Assembly (NCBI GenBank): GCA_963930655.1
Contig: OZ005617.1
Location: 3,226,501-3,290,500 of the forward strand
Origin: Myrica gale
Taxonomy: Eukaryota; Streptophyta; Magnoliopsida; Fagales; Myricaceae
Reading direction: 5' to 3'
Length of the DNA stretch: 64,000 nucleotides
A model generated the notes under the pieces. That model searched no databases, was not told the DNA's origin, and saw only the letters and a program-made list of their open reading frames with translations. Position numbers and translations under genes: made by a program. Shown here piece by piece: positions 49,104 to 62,489 of this stretch. Position 1 is the first letter of the stretch. Each line of letters opens with the position of its first letter.

Positions 49104-50450
49104 TTTGAAAGGAATGGAAACCAAACAAACTCTTTTGCAAATCTTCCTACAAAAATTGATTCCTAAACCATCTTTCCAATACTCTGTTTCCTCTGATTAT
49201 CTTATTCCATGATTTGCTTCAATCCAGCTTGAGATTTCTCTAATGTTGTTCTCCTTACTGTCATTCAGTATCTTTACCAGTACAAAGACTGAAAGACTCG
49301 AAAGGTTTGGGAGCTTCCTCCAGTTACTTTGTTTGGGAGGGAATGTTAACGGAGTTTATTCTATACTAGAAAACCTGGCTAGCAATTCTCCCTTAGATCA
49401 TGGTAAGATTGTGATGCATTGGTGTGAGAGGTGGAATTTTTTGATTGTTTTCTCCAGCATCTACTTTAGTCTGTAGTGGGGCATCTGTATCTACATTCTG
49501 ATGGTCTGCTATTGTGTCCTTGTTCAGGTATGTCTGAATAACTTCCTCTTAAAGCCCACAAAAGATTGTTACTAAAAATTAAAATCCTTGCCCTGTTCTA
49601 GGACAGCTAAAGAGAGCAGCTTTTTCAGCTGGATGTATGCTTCATCTATGTTACAGAAATCGGTTTTGGGAGAATTTTTTTTCCTTTGATCATTTGTGGT
49701 CGATTCAAGAGTGACAAGGCTAATAATATCTTCTTTTTTTCTTTTAATGCGAATGGAATTATTCTTGGGTCATTGTGTTCTCTATTGAAGCTTTTGAAAT
49801 TATAGGATGCCTATGGGGGGAAATTTTGATGAAAAAGAAAGATAAGAAGGAAAAGAACAAGAAATTTCCTCTGGCATGTGATTCCTCCCCACAAAGCCAA
49901 ATCTCACTTGCCTGCCACAAACGGCGATATGGCTGAAGGAGGATTCGCTCGAATCTTTGCCATATGAACACCTTTAAAAAATCCTCAAATCAATATCCTG
50001 ATGGGTTGTTTGCCATTATTAGTTTACACTTAATATAATACTAAGATCTGTTTTTTAATAATTTAAGGTCACCAAGAGAGTTGACATGGGTAGAGAGGAG
50101 GATTATAGAAAATTATGTCCCACCAAAAGGTTACTTAATGGATAATACAATAACCCAAGTGATAGTCATCTGAGTAATCATGATCCCCTGAGTAATTGTC
50201 TGTATAAACAGAGAATTCTAATTCATGCTCTTTATGGAGTCCATGTATAGCTTAATTGGAGACACCCAAACCTGGATATTTAACACTAATAGCCTGCTAT
50301 TTGGTACTTGTTCTCTTTCAAAAGAATAAAGATGTGCATTCAGAGAGAGAACAAAGATGTGTGGTTCAGAATTTCCAAGATATTGAAAAACATTAAAAAA
50401 AAGTAAAAAAGAAATGTAACAAAGTTTTATGGAGTATCAAGATGTGCATT
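49104..50450. other. Intergenic, no gene recognised
   Basis: Probable 3' UTR of the preceding frame, then AT-rich spacer without a supported feature. Confidence 0.4.
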
Positions 50451-50882
50451 GGTGATGGTTGTTCGTTAAAATGTTAGGGTGATAAAAAATATTGGGGCGT
50501 TGACGTTTGTGAAAAAGAAAAGATAGATGATTTAAATGAATTTTTTATATTTATTTTTAATAAAAAGTGATGATTTGATAGTGGAAAGTAGAATTTTGTG
50601 GTATTGTTTTATTGAGGCCGAAATGTTGGGAGTCCAACATGTTCGCTCCCAAACATCTCCAATGTTTTGGATCAATCTTATTTTTAATTTGCCGATCGAA
50701 TGGACATGTTTGTTTGCCCAAAATTTTGGAGCCCAACATTTTCAACAAAACAAATATGCTTCAAATTTTCAATTTTTATACATACACTTCAAACTTTTCA
50801 TAAACTCCAATAAACTTCAAAATTCAAAAGATTCCTAAAATTTTGAGAATATTTCCTAAAATTTCGGTAAACAAACAACACC
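50451..50882. mobile_element. MITE-like element, GGTG...CACC ends
   Basis: The left end GGTGATGGTTGTTCGTTAAA mirrors the right end, which in reverse complement reads GGTGTTGTTTGTTTACCGAA. A TAA follows the right end, as in Tourist insertions, but the left flank is ATT, so the TSD is not confirmed. Non-coding; the core contains paired TTTTGGA/CCAACAT stretches. Confidence 0.45.
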
Positions 50883-51015
50883 TAAATAGTCTATTTCAAA
50901 AAAAAAGATGACACAGTAAATAGATCTCATCTCATAACATTCAATAGTGCACATTTAAATTATAGAATACGTGAAATCTATATATTGAATATATCTTCTA
51001 TCTTTTATCTATTTC

Positions 51016-51057
51016 AACGCAAGAGGATCTTTATCAACGCAAGAGGATCTTTATCAA
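51016..51057. repeat. 21-bp direct repeat x2
   Basis: TCAACGCAAGAGGATCTTTA occurs twice in immediate succession. Confidence 0.85.
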
Positions 51058-51459
51058 ATTTTTCTTTATGCATGTTTTTATTTTTTGTTAAGTGAATTTG
51101 TCTGCGGTAATAAACGAGGCTGTTTTTGTCAATTTGGGACTGCTACTAGCTGGCTATGGACCAATGGTCACGTGCATTTGTCGAACACACTGCCCAACTC
51201 AACGTTATATGTCGGGGGCTTCGTGGCAAAAATACAAATAGATTGTAGGAGAACATTTATATGCCCTTTATGTTTTGTTAAATCTCTTTGTGCCTCATAT
51301 TTTCATATGATCTGTCATTTGACTCCTCCACTCTTTTTCATATGAGCTGTTTTGGGAGTCATTACATGAATTCATCACATTTCTTCTTGCAGGGTGATTC
51401 TTTTGTTTTTATTTTTTGTTTTTATTTTTTAATTTCATTTTGTTAATAAAAGATAACTA

Positions 51460-51710
51460 TACTTCGGCTCTGTTACAAAACAATCTCTCTTTTTATAGAT
51501 AAAATTTTACCATAATTACAAAACACTTTCTCTCTTCACTTTTTTATCAATTTCCATAAATTTTTCACTTTTTCACTCTCTCTCTTCACTTTTTCATCAA
51601 CCCCAATACCTAAAATTTTAATCATCCTAAAATTTTACTTCTCAAACACTGGGATGTTTGAGGGTGAAAATTTTGGGTATTGAGATTTGTGAAAATTCTG
51701 TCTTAATATT
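51460..51710. mobile_element. Two abutting MITE ends
   Basis: 51460-51651, read in reverse, starts AGTGTTTGAGAAGTAAAATT and matches the 4938 element family. Directly next to it, 51652 starts GGGATGTTTGAGGGTGAAAA, the left end of the 32068 Tourist family, but no right end follows. One element appears to have inserted at the very edge of another. Confidence 0.55.
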
Positions 51711-52394
51711 ACCTATATTTGGTCATTTTAAAATTTTGATATAATAAAATAATTTTTTATTTTATTACAGTAAATATTTAAAAATTCACTCAAGAAACCC
51801 AAATTCCTAATTTTATCCATCCAATCTCACGTCTTTGTCCTGAGAGGGCAAGTCTTTTATAATTTCCCAAGGGCAACCCCAGTCTTTTAGAAAACGACAC
51901 ATATATAATATTTTAGTAAACAAAAGTATTGTAATTGGAAATGCCAAAAAAAAAGAAAGAAAAGAAAAACCGACCGTACTGATTTTTATAATTTATTTAT
52001 TTTAATTGTATAGTGAAATTTAAAGAAAAAATTTAAATAGTGTAAAATTTATTTATTATATGTATTTCTCTTTAATTATACCACTTAATTAGAATAAAAT
52101 ATTACAACTATCCTAATATAATATATAGTTAACTCATGTTGCCGGGGTGTCCGACTGTGCGGATGCGTACGTAAATCCGTCAAAATTATTTTGGTGGGTT
52201 AGGAAAGTACTGTATATTGAGTCAACCTCCTTGTTTTTGTCATTTTTTCTATATTCCGAAATTGAAAAATATATAAATTTAAAGTTGCCCGGGCAAATCC
52301 CTGCACTTTGGTAGCGCCGTAGCCCGCAAGGGTGATTGCAGCAGATGCTATCCAGAACCAGTAGACCCAAGAAAGTCCACTATTTTACTCTTGA

Positions 52395-52791
52395 GGAGAA
52401 TACATTTTTCACCCACAAACTACTATAGGTTTGACACTTTACATATCAAACTACCATCTTTAAGATATTGTACCGTCAAACTATCAATATTAGACACTTT
52501 GCACCCTAAACTATCAATTTTGACACTTTACACCCTCCAACTACTAATATTAAATACTTTACACCCTCCATTTGACAATAACACCCTTGATAAATTAATA
52601 AATTTACAATAATATCTTTACTATATACAAAATAGGTCAAGGGCATTATCGTCATTTTAATCTCAAATTTTTAAAAATGGTACAAAATATCAAAAATTGG
52701 TAGTTAGAGGGTGTAATGTATCAAAATTGGTAGTTTATGATGCAAAGTGTCAAATCTATGGTAGTTTGTGGGTGGAAAATGTATTTTCCCC
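52395..52791. mobile_element. Foldback MITE with long TIRs
   Basis: The left arm GGAGAATACATTTTTCACCC and the right arm (reverse complement GGGAAAATACATTTTCCACC) extend as inverted repeats for about 70 bp, including CACAAACTAC-ATAG-TTTGAC. Between the arms lies a pyrimidine-rich repeat of CACTTTACACCCT-AACTA. About 397 bp, non-coding. Confidence 0.75.
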
Positions 52792-52972
52792 TTTACTTTT
52801 CGTATTATTTAGGGAATTTATCCAATTTTTTTTAGGGAATTTATCCATTTGTCCTTAGGTTTTACACGCTTTTACATTTTAGTCTTTGAATTTAATTTTT
52901 TCAAATATTATTCCTTGGGTTTATATTTTTTTATAAAATAGTCTTTCCGTCAGTCTGTAGTCCATATGCTTA

Positions 52973-53172
52973 GGGGGCGTTTGTTTTCCAAAATTTCCAC
53001 CCCTCAAAATTTCTAAACAATCATAAAATAATCTCTCCTCATTAAATTATAAAATAATATTATACTATTCAATTAAATTTTCTCTCTTCACTTTTCCATA
53101 AAATACTATATTTTTTCACAAACTCTAATACTCAAAATTTTCAAAACCCCGATATTTTCACAAATAAACACA
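52973..53172. mobile_element. Degenerate Tourist-like MITE
   Basis: Starts GGGGGCGTTTGTTTTCCAAA after TTA and ends ATTTTCACAAATAAACACA before TAA. The ends pair imperfectly. The body carries TCTCTCTTCACTTTTCC, the complement of the core shared by other MITEs here. It lies about 330 bp upstream of the SPPL start. Confidence 0.5.
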
Positions 53173-53498
53173 TAAAATGACCATTTTGTAAAAAAAAATG
53201 TAAACGAAACGACTAATATTTGAAAAAATTAAACTCAAAAACTAAAATGTAAAACGTAATGACTAAACGGTTAAATTCTTTATTATTTAATTGTTTTTTT
53301 TATAAATTTTATTATTTAATTGTAGTAGCAGGAATTGCTATTATTATTTTGTTTGATTTCGGACTAATACGTTATACGACACTGTTGCAGTTAGCACAAA
53401 GACAAAACTAAGCCTCTCCCTCCGTCCTCTGAGCTTGTGATGCAGAGGAAGAGGGCCCAAAGCGGTTGGTGAATCTCGTGGAGGGAGTTCAAGAATCC

Positions 53499-56400
53499 AT
53501 GGCCTTACGGAGGGCTTGCTGGGTGGTCCTTGTGTTATCTGTGATTTCGTTGTTCTGTCATCCTTGGACTGTTAGGGCCGGGGACATAGTTCAAGACGAC
53601 GATTCAGCTCCCAAAAAGCCCGGCTGCGAGAACGACTTCGTTCTAGTAAATGCTTTTCTCTGATATTCATTTCTTATCAAATGGGTCTTGCTTAATTTGT
53701 CTTTTTTTCGTTTTTTAAGTTCTGGGTTCTCTTGTTTGATGGGTTAGCTTTGGAAAAGTATAAAAATGGTTATATAGCTAAATATCACCTTTATAATTTT
53801 TTTGTTCAAATTTGGAGCTATGGTGTAGCCACTTGTACATGGAGACGGTGGCTTCTGATAGGTTTCTTTCTTGATTTTCGTTTATTTATTTTTTCTTCTG
53901 TTCATTTAGGAGCTTTTCTTAAATTTATTCTGATTTGGTCCTAGTTCTAGTTTTACTACATATTTGCCTCCTCGAAGTTCGTGCTAATTCTTATCTTCCT
54001 TTTAATCTTCTTCTTTTTCCCCCAATGTCGAGAGGGGCTGGTTTTTCTTTTTGAACTATTAATGTTTATAGTTAAAAATGTCTTTTCACGCGTCGTTGCC
54101 CCAACCCCAAACTTATCAAAAAACAAAAGTTTATATATGGTTTTGCACTCTGTGATGTTTTTGGAGGTTCAGTTTGTATGTGTTCTACATTTGGTGTTAA
54201 ACTTTGGAACTGGGTAATTGATAATGATAACGTTGTTTCAGGAAAATTAGCTGTGGCAATCTTGTCTAGTTTCTTGGTTCATAGTTGGAAACCCGCTCCC
54301 TTTCTTTCTTTTATAGTGAAATGGAATGTTCATTCTTTGGGTGAGCTATAACGGGATAGTCCTTTGCTAATGTTTTGCTCTAATACACCTTTTTGCATTA
54401 ATCCAGTTTTGCCCGTTTCCTTATTCATCCTTATTCATTTGTCTAATATGGCTGGTGTCAGGTAAAAGTTCAGACTTGGGTCGATGGCATTGAGGATGAC
54501 GAATTTGTTGGTGTGGGTGCTCGATTTGGCACTACTATTGTGTCAAAGGAGAAAAATGCAAATCAAAGCCGCCTTACTCTTTCAGATCCTCGTGATTGTT
54601 GCATTCTACCAAAGAATAAGGTTTTCCTGTTCTCTAGCTTGTACACTAGAGAATTTACATGATCCTTTTAATTGGGAAAAATGTGTTCTTTTGATGCCAA
54701 TATGTCTGATGCTGTGATGTGACTTTGTTAGCTTGCAGGAGATGTCATTCTGGTGGATCGAGGACATTGCAAGTTCACGAAAAAGGCAAATAGTGCAGAA
54801 GCTGCCGGTGCTTCAGCTGTGCTCATTGTCAATAACCAGAAAGGTAATCAACGTATCTGCTTTTGTTTTTGATGCATGTGTTAATAGTGGAAGTTATGCA
54901 GTGGTTAAGTGGAAGAAATGCGTTATAATGCTGGTGATACGTGGTATTTGTAACATTAATGTTATCGCCCTATGTTTTTGAGCATGCATAAGGGTGTTAT
55001 TTTCATTAACTCTTAAAGGTCAAAATATCTAGATACTGGTCTAGAATAAAATTGCAGCAGCAGCATGGAAGAGATATGATAGAAAGCTAAAGGTCAAGAT
55101 TGACACAATTACTCACTTTTAAATGAAATTGTTCCTTTTCCTGCAGAATTATACAAGATGGTTTGTGAGCCCGATGAAACTGACCTAATATACACATTCC
55201 TGCTGTCATACTCCCGCAAGATGCTGGTGCAAGCTTGGAAAGAATGCTGATGAATAGTTCAAACGGTAAGCATTTCCTTGTTCTTCATAACCACAAAGCA
55301 ACAGCTAATTTGTTGCCCAAAAGTGATATTTTGCTCATTATGTTCTTTTTGTTGCTTCAAAACATTCGGTACTCTCTCAGGTGACTAATCTCTGTTCGTG
55401 GGCTTTTATGTTTTCCCCATTTTTGCTTTTATATGGCTTACTTGAATTTTTTAGGTTCTCTGCAGTGTCCGTGCAACTATACTCCCCACGGCGTCCAGTA
55501 GTGGATATAGCAGAAGTTTTTTTATGGTTGATGGCAGTCGGTACCATTTTGTGTGCATCTTTTTGGTCCGCATGGAGTGCTAGAGAAGCAGCACTTGAAC
55601 AGGACAAGCTACTGAAGGTCATCATTTGTAATTATTTCCTGAATAAGTTTAGCCTTGCTTAAACTAGAGTTGTTCTCTTTGCACCTGTAAATACTGGTTG
55701 AATAACAAATTTATGTGGTTGTTGTAGGATGCTGTAGATGAAATACCAAGTGCTAAAGACGGGGGCACCAGTGGTGTTGTAGACATCAACATAATATCTG
55801 CTGTCCTGTTCGTTGTTATTGCCTCATGTTTCTTGATTATACTATACAAACTCATGTCAGTCTGGTTTCTTGAGCTCTTGGTTGTTCTTTTCTGCATAGG
55901 TGGTATAGAGGTAATCCCTACATCACAATTAGTGTATTTCCCTTCATGCCTTTGTAGATACTTACTCATATATATATATACAAGCACACCAAAAGCATCA
56001 CACTCGTGAATGGATTCCCTCATGGAATATGCTCCTTGAGTCAAATGTTCTTTATGTAGCATTGTAGTACGTGGAATCTGCAACTAGTCACTTAGTTTGT
56101 CTGCTTTACGTTGTGCTTTACTTATTCTTCTCCCTTCTGCTGTTTCTCTGTCAATACTTACTCTGTAATTTCTTGTGCATGCAGGGATTGCAAACATGCT
56201 TGGTTGCTTTATTGTCAAGGTACAAGTAGTATCTCTTGCTGAGAAATGTTACGAATGACTTCTGGCATGTTTCATAAATCTGTATTTGAGCAACTAACCA
56301 GCCACATGTTACATTACGTGGTAAAATTAGTGCAGTTTTGCATGGTAGGGTCTGAGTAGGTAGTGTCATATGTTACGTTGCCATGATTGAAAAAACCCAA

Positions 56401-59400
56401 ACTGGAAGTGGCTGTAATCTCTGGTTTTCCTTACCCAAATACAGGTACATTACGTACTTGTTAGAGACTTACCTGTGCCAACACATCATGATGTCCTCAT
56501 GCTGTGAATGTAGATGTTCTGTCCCTTTCTCAATCTTCAAATACGAGCTTTTGAAATCTTACTCAAAGAGTGCTATAGAAGCTTTGATGCTTCGACCAAG
56601 AATTATGAGTTTGCCTTTGTGTTCCTTCATATGTTTGTGTATCTTTTCTATTTCGGTTACTGGTATAAAAGATTTAGTCCCCATTTAGTTTATGGATTTA
56701 ATGTCTTGTCTTGTCAAGATCTAGAACTAAGTCCATGCTTGCAGGTGGTTCAAACGTACTGGAGAGTTGTACATTAAAGTTCCTTTCTTTGGAGCTGTCT
56801 CGTACCTAACTTTGGCTGTTTCACCATTATGCATAGCATTTGCTGTTGTTTGGGCAGTTTATCGAGATGGCTCCTTTGCCTGGATAGGTCAAGATATACT
56901 TGTAAGTATGAACTTGGCTCTGTTATCGCTTTCTTTTCTTCTTTTAGTGTCTAGGTGTCATATGTGAGCTATTTCACATTATTGCCAATAAGTCGCCAAA
57001 GGAGTTCATCCAATCTACAGGCTTGTGTTGCTCTTCAACTAGTTCGCTATTGCATCATCTTCTGCTTGTCGCTGCTAGTTTTTTCTTAGGTGTTCATGGG
57101 CGGCCTGCTAATGACTGCAAATTTAAGAGATGTTAAACATATAGCATGCAACTTGTTCCTTATTTTATGTTGTTGAATTTTTGGATAGGGCTGCTAATAC
57201 TCTCTTTTGTTTTATTTGTTCTTCAATCAGGGAATTGCCCTGATAATCACAGTTCTTCAAATTGTCCATGTACCAAATCTGAAGGTAATGATTTGAAGTC
57301 TATCATTTTAGTTGTGAGAAATGAATCTACATGAGGGTATTGTTTTAAAAATTATAGCCAAGTCATTTACGGTAATATCAGTGCTATGAAGAAGTTAAGG
57401 GAAACTTTAACTTCTTGCGATGTTTAGTAAGTATCCACTGACATAATCTGTCAGTGATACCAACAATAGAAGTACAATGATTTGTCAACTCGAAACTTCC
57501 AAGTAAATGGAGTGGGCTGAGGTTTAAATTTTGCATATTGATTTGTAGTGTTTGCCACCTGTAGAGCAATGAGGTGGGGAGGAGCTTGTGGCTGATAGGG
57601 AATATATGTAATCCTCACGAGTTTAGCTGGTGGTGTAGGGTGTACAATTTCCCTGTTGATAGCGCATCACATCTTAGATGTGATGCGAATAATCTACTGG
57701 AAGTGTGACAATAACTTGATTGGAAAGATATATCAGACCCCAGAAGTTAAGATCATACCATCCATGCAAAAAATATTTTAAGCCAGTAAGAAAATTTTGA
57801 AATGATAAAAAGATGAGAGAACTTTCCTTCTAAAGGTCATTAATGACGTAAATAACAGGATAGAGCTTGTAGAAAATGAAGTAATAAGAAGCAAGAGAAC
57901 AATTTGCTTCTGAACAGCTGAGGATCAATTTGTCAGCCATCTCAATCGAGCTCTTCTGTTGGCTGAGCAAGCCGTTTTGAGTAGGCTACAATACAAACCA
58001 GATAACAGTTCACCAGGCTTGGCTCTGGTAGACGTGTATACCCAAAAACTTGTGTGGGCGGTTTCCATATTTGTTGCTGTATAGCAAATACACTTGAAAG
58101 TTTGCTCAATAGAGCGTGATGACAAAAGCAAGGGTATCAATATGGGGAGTGTGACTCATCCCCTATCATGATGAAGTTTTTTAAGTTATCAATGTATTTG
58201 CTGGAACTGGCTTGCTTTTGTTAAATGGGAGTAATGGTAGTCCAATCTAAGTTCAAAGCCATCTAGTTATGCTGTATTATCATTCTGCATCACTTTGGAA
58301 GTTTCATGATTTTGTCCTCAATGAATAAAGGATGTTGAAAAGTTTAAGCCTAGATAGATGAAGGCAGTCACATTCCTAATTTTGGACGTGTATAGTTCTA
58401 TTTCAATGCTGTATTTTTGTACTCCTTAGTCCTTCCTTCTTAAAGTAAATGAAAGTTTTAAATACAATATACGTCTTAAGAAATATAACATTATTCCTAA
58501 AGTGCCTTAAGATGATTCAAGAATGGTGGGTTCAAATTTGAGGCTAATTTTTAAAGTCAAAAGAATAAATGCTCTCATTCTTTGGAACATGTCATATATT
58601 TTGGGCCAACCTAAAAAGAAAGAGTTATCACCTCTTGTGTAATGGAGATAGTTTTAATTAGTCATCAACAATTACAATGTTGTAACTATTTTGTTATTGA
58701 CATTATAGGTGGATTTGATGAAATAAGCACTCTTTCTAAAATGCCCTAAGATGATCCAAGAGTGCTTACTTCAAATTTATGGATAATGTGGAGAGTTGAA
58801 TGAATAAATGCCTTAATTTTTGGAACCTTTCATTTACTTTGGGATAACCTTTCTCCCTCTAATATGGGATAGGAGCATTGACATCATTAGTGAGTTTTAT
58901 GATAGTTTTCTATTTCATTATCGATTAGTTTTACTTCATGTCGAAAGCTTTAGATGGAATTGACAGGCCTGGCAATCCAGTTATTATTCCTCTGACATGC
59001 TTCTTAATAACTTGTTGATCAGGTGGGTACAGTTCTTCTCAGTTGTGCCTTCTTGTATGACATATTTTGGGTGTTTGTTTCTAAGAAGTTGTTCCACGAA
59101 AGTGTGATGATTGTGGTAAGTAGTCAATTTAAGCTTACTCTATTGTAGATAATGATGAATAGTTTAGACTACTAGGGTTTCAAATGTGGAGTACATTCAA
59201 TCAGTTGCATCTTTCAACAGGTAGCACGTGGTGATAAAAGTGGAGAGGATGGTATCCCGATGCTACTGAAGATCCCACGCATGTTTGACCCTTGGGGTGG
59301 TTACAGCATCATAGGATTTGGTGACATCCTTTTACCTGGACTGCTAATGGCATTCTCTCTTAGGTCAAAGCTCCTTTCCTCCTTTGAGAGAGTTTGTTCT

Positions 59401-60611
59401 TCCCATTGCTTTATACTTGCTAGCTTAACCAATGAAAGAGTTTTGTTCTTTCCAGTCCTGTCCAACCTTGGGTGGTCTTCCTCTTTTGTGGGTTGGGCTT
59501 TGAAAATTGTTTTTATGTTTATATTTAGTTGTTTTCAGATTGGGTGGCCTCAATCAAATCGTTTGAATTGTCTAGCTTTCATGGAGTTCTAGGCATATGG
59601 ATCTATACAAAGTGCTATTGATTTGAATTATAAAGTTGGCAAATTCTAAAAAAATGGGAACCAGAAGAATAAGATGAGGAATTGCAATGAATTTCTTCAC
59701 TCCAACAAACTCTTTTTCTTGTGCTTCCCTGGAGTGTTGATTTCTTCTTCATTTATTTATTTTTAATGCTCGAAGGGCACCACCTCTTTTGATCTAGAAC
59801 ACGCTGGAAAAGGGAAAGAAATTCGAGCTCTTACAACTGAATTCCAAGCATAGATAGTTGTGAGATTTCAATATATCTTCAATTTCCCCCATTCAGCTCA
59901 TAATTGCAACTGTAGCATGCTTTTAACTAGTAAAACAACATTAAGGAATCCTTATTGCTGTCTTTTCTGTTTGTGATTCTTTTCCTATTGTTGGGCTCTT
60001 AATCCGATCAATACTTTGAACGTTAAAAGATATATGATCGACATCTTGGAATGTTCTTGCAGATATGATTTTCTGGCAAATAAGAGTCTACGAGCCGGGT
60101 ACTTCATGTGGGCAATGTTTGCATATGGATTAGGTAAGAAATAATCGGCAAATTTCCTTCCTCTCATAATCTCATAATAATACCTTTTTTTATAGTTGTC
60201 ATGAATAGTGAAGACACTAGGTTTCAAAAAACTATGGTATCAGTTTAAAAAACAAAAGTAAAAATTGGAAACGTCATACTTACATTTTTTTTATATCTAT
60301 CCCAGGTCTTCTCATTACATACGTGGCATTGAGCTTGATGGATGGGCATGGCCAACCAGCACTGCTTTACATCGTCCCATTCACCCTCGGTAATTATTTT
60401 GTAACAGTTAGTTTTGAGAACCATGTTGGATTGCAAAATTGCTTGGTATTATTCTGCAGTTCCCTGACCAAGTTATGCAAATACAGGGACGTTTCTAGCA
60501 TTGGGGATGAAGAGAGGCGATCTGAGAGTCCTGTGGACAAGGGGAGAACCGGAAAGACCCTGTCCGCACTTCCGACTCCATCACTCCGAAGAAGCCAACG
60601 ATGAGAAATAA
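53499..60611 (+). CDS. SPPL: Signal peptide peptidase-like protease with PA domain; one-base shift in exon 4
   Basis: Multi-pass GxGD aspartic protease of endomembranes that cleaves transmembrane segments. Predicted exons: 53499-53645, 54462-54620, 54732-54843, 55147-55265, 55466-55617, 55728-55910, 56185-56219, 56745-56901, 57231-57284, 59023-59115, 59221-59363, 60063-60133, 60306-60389, 60487-60611. They give about 544 residues, as in plant SPPL2-type proteins. The signal peptide ([15 protein letters not shown]) is followed by a lumenal PA domain ([31 protein letters not shown]). The membrane domain has LYDIFWVF (Asp386), GFGDILLPG (Asp439) and QPALLYIVP (PAL at about 493-495), so the catalytic set is complete. 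Exon 4 loses frame at about 55185-55190: family text continues ([19 protein letters not shown]) only if one base is added. All other exon joins keep frame, so an assembly deletion is plausible. Confidence 0.93.
58494..58850. repeat. Diverged duplication inside SPPL intron 9, period ~240 bp
   Basis: CTAAAGTGCCTTAAGATGAT...AATAAATGC-CT-AT-TTTGGAAC recurs as CTAAAATGCCCTAAGATGAT...AATAAATGCCTTAATTTTTGGAAC. It lies within the 1.7-kb intron 57285-59022. No ORF. Confidence 0.6.
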
Positions 60612-62480
60612 GATGGAAGTTTTTGTATTTATGTATAATTAGGAATCTGGTAAATATCACCTGCTTAGCATAACCTGGTAGCAATGTATTATCTTGGTCG
60701 CCTTCATGTAAACTGGGGGGCCTGTTCTCAATCAATAATGGTATGCCTTTTTAACGTTTTTCCAGTGTTTTGACAATGTCTCTGCGATAACGCAAGCTTA
60801 TCTTGGCACTTACAGTGAAATGACACTTAAGCTTTCATTGGTTTTACAAATCCAAAGGACTTGCAAAGAGTTGGACAGCCTGATTGTGAAAGGCCAGCCA
60901 ACTGAAAGTTCCTCAGTTTTCCTGTGGATTTCAACTGGGCATTTTGGAATCTTTAGCCAACAAGAATATGCCCGAATATCTTTGCAGAGACGAGAATATG
61001 TGGAGCATAAACTTGTCACAAAATTTGATGTAACTGCAAATAGATGAACTCAAGACATGAGATTTCCAGGTTCATGAAAAGAATCTGCCATTAATTTCCA
61101 AGTCAATTTTTATGGTATTTTTTAATATGAGAGACCAGAATGTAAGTTCATCAGTTGCCATCGATGTGGTGATTTCGAGCAGAAAGCAACAGCTCATAAT
61201 ATTCGAAAGAGAGATGCTTTTTATCCCCGGACCTCTGTTTAAAAAATAGCCAGTGGGTTACGGGTAAGCTTGACTGTTGCTACCCACTAATAAGTTATAA
61301 CCCCCCACCCTGATAAAAAAATAATAAATATAAAATTTACTATAATTTCCTTTAGCTTCCCTAAGATTAGATATTCTATTTGGGGGCAATTAAAATATTA
61401 TAGAATAAAAGAACAGACATGCACAAAAGCATATTCTACTACTTACGAAAGTCTAAAAGTAGATATGCAAGTATAGTAGAGTGTGACAGTGTAAGTTTCC
61501 TTCTTTCTTTCTTTCTTTCATTTTTTATTTTATTTTTGTAATCACGAAAGGTTAAGTTTTCAGGTTAAATAAAAAAAGTAACACCAGTGACTGATTAATA
61601 TAAGAAAAATACTTGAGAGTCCCTAATCTTAACATTTTAGATTGCTGATTAATAAGGAAATTAGACCTGAGCCTTAAACTTGGGGGTTTTGCTCAAGCAA
61701 TGTTGTAATTGAAAATGTAATCATCATTTTCCCTATTTGAATTGAAATAATTGTAATGGTTTTTTTTTTCGTTACTTAGTTAGTATTGCATTACATCGGA
61801 TGTGTTAATACAAAGACGTCACTAATTACTATATAATTAAGCAACAGATTAAAAAGGAAAAAATACAATTGTTTTACCCACTGACTCTTGTCTGCACTTT
61901 ACGTCTTAAACTATTTGAAACACTACACCCGCAAATTACTCATCCTTAGCATATGGATGCAATGTCTCGAAGAGTGGATGTCTAAAGAGTGAAAAGTACC
62001 AAACATGTATGGTATTTTGTATGTGCGAAGGCTACACCAATCGACATCTACGTAAGAACGAACCAGAGTTGTTGGTCAAAGATTTGAGTGCTAGGCACCA
62101 GCCCAAGAAGGGTTCTTGGGTGATTTTATTGAAGATTGAGGGATCTGAAAAAGTGAAGGGTTTATTTAGAATCACCATCTTTTAAAGTTCAAAAGTTCTT
62201 AGTGGATCGATTGGTGTAGCCTTCGCACATACAAAGTATTTTTGTCTCTTGGAGGAAGTCATCCTCAAGAGATTTTCACTTCGTCCGAAGTGTTTAAAAG
62301 TTCCTACAGATTTCCTTTTGTTGATTGACTGAAAATTGTAGAGCTATTTTTCTGTGAAAAATAAAAAGGGTTAATCATTTTTTAAATACCTATTCACCCT
62401 CCCTCTAGGTATAGTATTGTGTGTAAAACATAGTTTCAATCTTGAAATAAACTCACAAGTAAAATTGCTCATAGAAAAAA
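60612..62480. other. 3' flank of SPPL and AT-rich intergenic
   Basis: Probable 3' UTR (AATAATGG near 60734), then spacer. 61858-61960 holds one end of a foldback MITE (AAAATACAATTGTTTTACCC, CACTTTACGTC) without a clear partner. No gene is recognised. Confidence 0.4.
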
Positions 62481-62489
62481 TAAATATTA

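Noticed and set aside
60820..61047. 75-codon ORF downstream of SPPL
   Set aside because: No recognisable family, and it lies in probable 3' flank; evidence is insufficient for a gene.
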